From JASFJH01 sp050117725 (GTDB lineage: Bacteria > Pseudomonadota > Gammaproteobacteria > AKS1), in assembly GCA_050117725.1 (NCBI GenBank), contig JASFME010000117.1, positions 1 to 7,086 of the forward strand: DNA of 7,086 bases. The letters are read 5' to 3'. A program made the position numbers and the translations under genes. Under the pieces are notes generated by a model. That model was given only the letters and a program-made list of their open reading frames with translations, was not told the DNA's origin and ran no database searches. Position 1 is the stretch's first letter, and each line of letters starts with the position of its first letter. Below are positions 4,990 to 7,086 of the stretch, in pieces.

Positions 4990-7086
4990 ATGAAATTCCA
5001 TGCCAGCGTGCCCAAAGGCCTTGCCGAGTTACTCGCCGACGAGCTGCGTGCGTGCGGCGCGCAAAACCTGCGCGTTCACACCGCCGTGGTCAATTTCGAA
5101 GGCGATCTGGCAGTCGCCTACCGCGCCTGCCTGTGGTCGCGGTTCGCCAGCCGCATCCTCATGCCACTGACACGGCTTGCCGCAGCGGATACGGACAGCC
5201 TGTATGAGGCGGCGCGGGCGTTTGACTGGCCGGCACACATGTCGGTCGACAGCACATTCGCGATTGATTGCACCGGTGGCCGCGCCGCGATCACTCACAC
5301 GCAGTATGCCGCGCTGAAACTCAAGGATGCGATCGTGGACAGTTTTCGCGAGCGCGAAGGCCGCCGGCCGAATGTCGATACTGACAGCCCGGATATCCGC
5401 TTCCACCTGCACCTGCATAAGAACCATGCCGAACTGAGTCTCGACCTCTCCGGGCAGAGCCTGCACCGCCGCGGTTACCGGCTCGCCACGCAGATGGCGC
5501 CGTTAAAAGAGAACCTGGCGGCGGCCTTGCTCCGGTTTGCGGACTGGCCGGAACTGGCCGGCCGGGGCTTTGACCTGCTCGACCCGATGTGCGGCAGCGG
5601 CACGCTGCTGATCGAGGCCGCGCTCATGGCCGGTGACATTGCCCCCGGCCTGTTCCGCAAGCGTTTTGGCCTGCATGGCTGGTTGCAGCATGACGAGGCC
5701 GGCTGGCAGGCCTTGCTGGACGAGGCCGAACAGCGCCGCCAGGCAGGCGAGCAGAACCTGCCCGTGTTCAGGGGCTTTGACTGGGATGCGACCGCGGTGC
5801 GCAACGCGCATGACAACATCCGCCGCGCCGGACTCGACGGCGCGATCCAGGTGCAGCAGTCAGCGCTGGGCAAGCTGACGGCTTCCCAGCTCGAAGGCCT
5901 GGCCGAACAGGGCCTGCTGATCACGAACCCGCCGTACGGTGAGCGGCTCGGTGACGAGGTCGGCCTGCGCCACAGCTATCAGCAGCTCGGTGAACTGCTC
6001 AACGCGCACTTGCCGGCCTGGCAACTGGCCATGCTGACCAGTAACCCGCGGCTGGCGGCGTTCGTGAACCGTGAGCTGACCGCGTTGCACGAGGTGTATA
6101 ACGGCCCGCTCGAATGTGGTTTGTATGTGTACGCGGCCGGCGATGCCAGCCAGCAGGGCACGGCCTTTGCCAACCGCCTGCAAAAGAATTTCCGGCACCT
6201 GTCGAAGATGGCGCGCCGCGTCGGCACCGATGCGTGGCGCGTCTACGATGCGGATCTGCCCGAGTATGCCTTTGCCATCGATATCTATGAAACGGGTCAT
6301 CGCCAGCTCGTGTTGCAGGAATACGCGCCGCCGAAAACGGTCGACGCGCTGCGTGCCATGGATCGCGCCCGCCAGGTCGTGGCGCAGGCCGGCAAGGTAC
6401 TACAGGTTGCGCCACGCGACATGCACCTGCGTATCCGGCAACGCCAGAAGGGTGCCAGCCAGTACCGCGTGCAGAGTCGGCGTGAAGTGTTCGAGGAGAT
6501 CAACGAGCAGGGCTGCAGACTGCTCGTCAACCTGACCGACTATCTCGATACCGGTGTGTTCCTCGATCACCGGCTGGTGCGGGCACGGATCCGTGAGTTG
6601 GCCGCCGACAAGGATTTTCTCAACCTGTTTGCCTATACCTGCAGTGCAAGCGTGTATGCGGCGGCCGGTGGCGCGCGTTCGACGACGAGCATCGACATGT
6701 CGAAGACCTATCTCGACTGGGGGCAGCGCAACATGAAGCTGAACGGCTTCAACAAACCTTGCCACCAGTTCGTGCGCGACGACGTCATGGCCTGGCTGAA
6801 GGCCCAGCAGGGCAACAAGGCCAGACAATACGATTTGATCTTTATTGACCCGCCGACCTTTTCCAACTCGAAACGCACCGAGCGTGATTTTGACGTGCAA
6901 CGCGATCACGTGCGCATGCTGCGCATGGTGTCGAAGTTACTGAGTGATGATGGCCTGATAATCTTTTCCAACAATTTCCGGCGCTTTAAACTTGATCCGG
7001 TAATCGAAGAAAAGTACGTGGTGCGCGATATTAGCCGTGGCAGTATTCCCGAGGATTTTGCGCGCCATTCCCGTATCCACCAGTGC
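4990..7086 (+). CDS. rlmKL: Bifunctional 23S rRNA methyltransferase RlmL/RlmK, 3' end missing
   Basis: The frame runs from ATG 4990, with GGAG at 4975-4978 before it, to the window edge: 699 codons without a stop. E. coli RlmKL has 702 residues, and the last visible residues (EDFARHSRIHQC) align with a segment a few residues from its end, so little is missing. The N-terminal half is RlmL, which makes m2G2445: a ferredoxin-like/THUMP region up to about residue 160, a SAM-binding motif DPMCGSGT at 198-205, and the catalytic NPPYGERL from 313. After a junction containing YDADLPEY and QEYAPPKT, the C-terminal half is RlmK, which makes m7G2069: LTDYLDTG at 515-522, the SAM motif region NLFAYTCSAS near 545-554, and IDPPTFSNSK at 619-628. 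Both enzymes modify 23S rRNA during large-subunit assembly. It is divergent from the CNB-rhodanese gene. Confidence 0.97.
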   Translation, partial: MKFHASVPKGLAELLADELRACGAQNLRVHTAVVNFEGDLAVAYRACLWSRFASRILMPLTRLAAADTDSLYEAARAFDWPAHMSVDSTFAIDCTGGRAAITHTQYAALKLKDAIVDSFREREGRRPNVDTDSPDIRFHLHLHKNHAELSLDLSGQSLHRRGYRLATQMAPLKENLAAALLRFADWPELAGRGFDLLDPMCGSGTLLIEAALMAGDIAPGLFRKRFGLHGWLQHDEAGWQALLDEAEQRRQAGEQNLPVFRGFDWDATAVRNAHDNIRRAGLDGAIQVQQSALGKLTASQLEGLAEQGLLITNPPYGERLGDEVGLRHSYQQLGELLNAHLPAWQLAMLTSNPRLAAFVNRELTALHEVYNGPLECGLYVYAAGDASQQGTAFANRLQKNFRHLSKMARRVGTDAWRVYDADLPEYAFAIDIYETGHRQLVLQEYAPPKTVDALRAMDRARQVVAQAGKVLQVAPRDMHLRIRQRQKGASQYRVQSRREVFEEINEQGCRLLVNLTDYLDTGVFLDHRLVRARIRELAADKDFLNLFAYTCSASVYAAAGGARSTTSIDMSKTYLDWGQRNMKLNGFNKPCHQFVRDDVMAWLKAQQGNKARQYDLIFIDPPTFSNSKRTERDFDVQRDHVRMLRMVSKLLSDDGLIIFSNNFRRFKLDPVIEEKYVVRDISRGSIPEDFARHSRIHQC

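Noticed and set aside
5029..6909. Several long open frames on the minus strand opposite rlmKL (about 138-169 residues each).
   Set aside because: They lie wholly inside the rlmKL frame, which matches its family over its full length. Their translations are rich in Arg, Ala and Pro, as expected for shadow frames in GC-rich DNA.

Overview
The window looks like chromosomal DNA from a gammaproteobacterium. The strongest sign is at the right end: a fused RlmL/RlmK 23S rRNA methyltransferase, an arrangement typical of that class. A clear GreB and rather GC-rich coding sequence fit the same picture. I cannot place it to genus. There is no rRNA, tRNA, CRISPR array, insertion sequence or phage gene.

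Left part (1-1985, + strand). The window opens inside the 3' end of a membrane protein gene, possibly a UbiA-type prenyltransferase. Two adjoining genes for exported envelope proteins follow. The first (287-826) has a Sec signal peptide and resembles DUF4410-type proteins. The second (about 828-1985) is a two-domain lipoprotein with a clear lipobox. They touch end to start, so they are probably one transcription unit. Their role is unknown.

Middle (1986-3654). The gap after the lipoprotein gene is not empty. On the minus strand, 2166-1996 encodes the C-terminal end of a retropepsin-like (clan AA) aspartic protease, with the hallmark LLGMSFL, interrupted by an in-frame TGA and lacking its catalytic N-terminal half. 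It appears to be a gene relic. Next comes greB (2186-2683, +). It converges, with 8 bases between stop codons, on a minus-strand gene for a soluble protein with a Cache/PDC-like sensor domain (3654-2692).

Right part (3655-7086). Upstream of the sensor gene on the same strand lies a gene for two cyclic-nucleotide-binding-type domains fused to a rhodanese domain (4796-3753). The two minus-strand genes are separated by 97 bases holding a perfect 16-base palindrome. They may form a small signalling unit, but the pairing rests on position only. A divergent intergenic region (4797-4989) carries a consensus TATAAT box in the loop of a 7-base inverted repeat, just ahead of rlmKL (4990 to the window edge). 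The rlmKL gene lacks only its last few codons.

The best leads are the protease relic, the double-CNB/rhodanese protein with its Cache neighbour, the uncharacterised exported protein pair, and the two palindromic sites. I see no convincing evidence for a wholly new multi-gene system.
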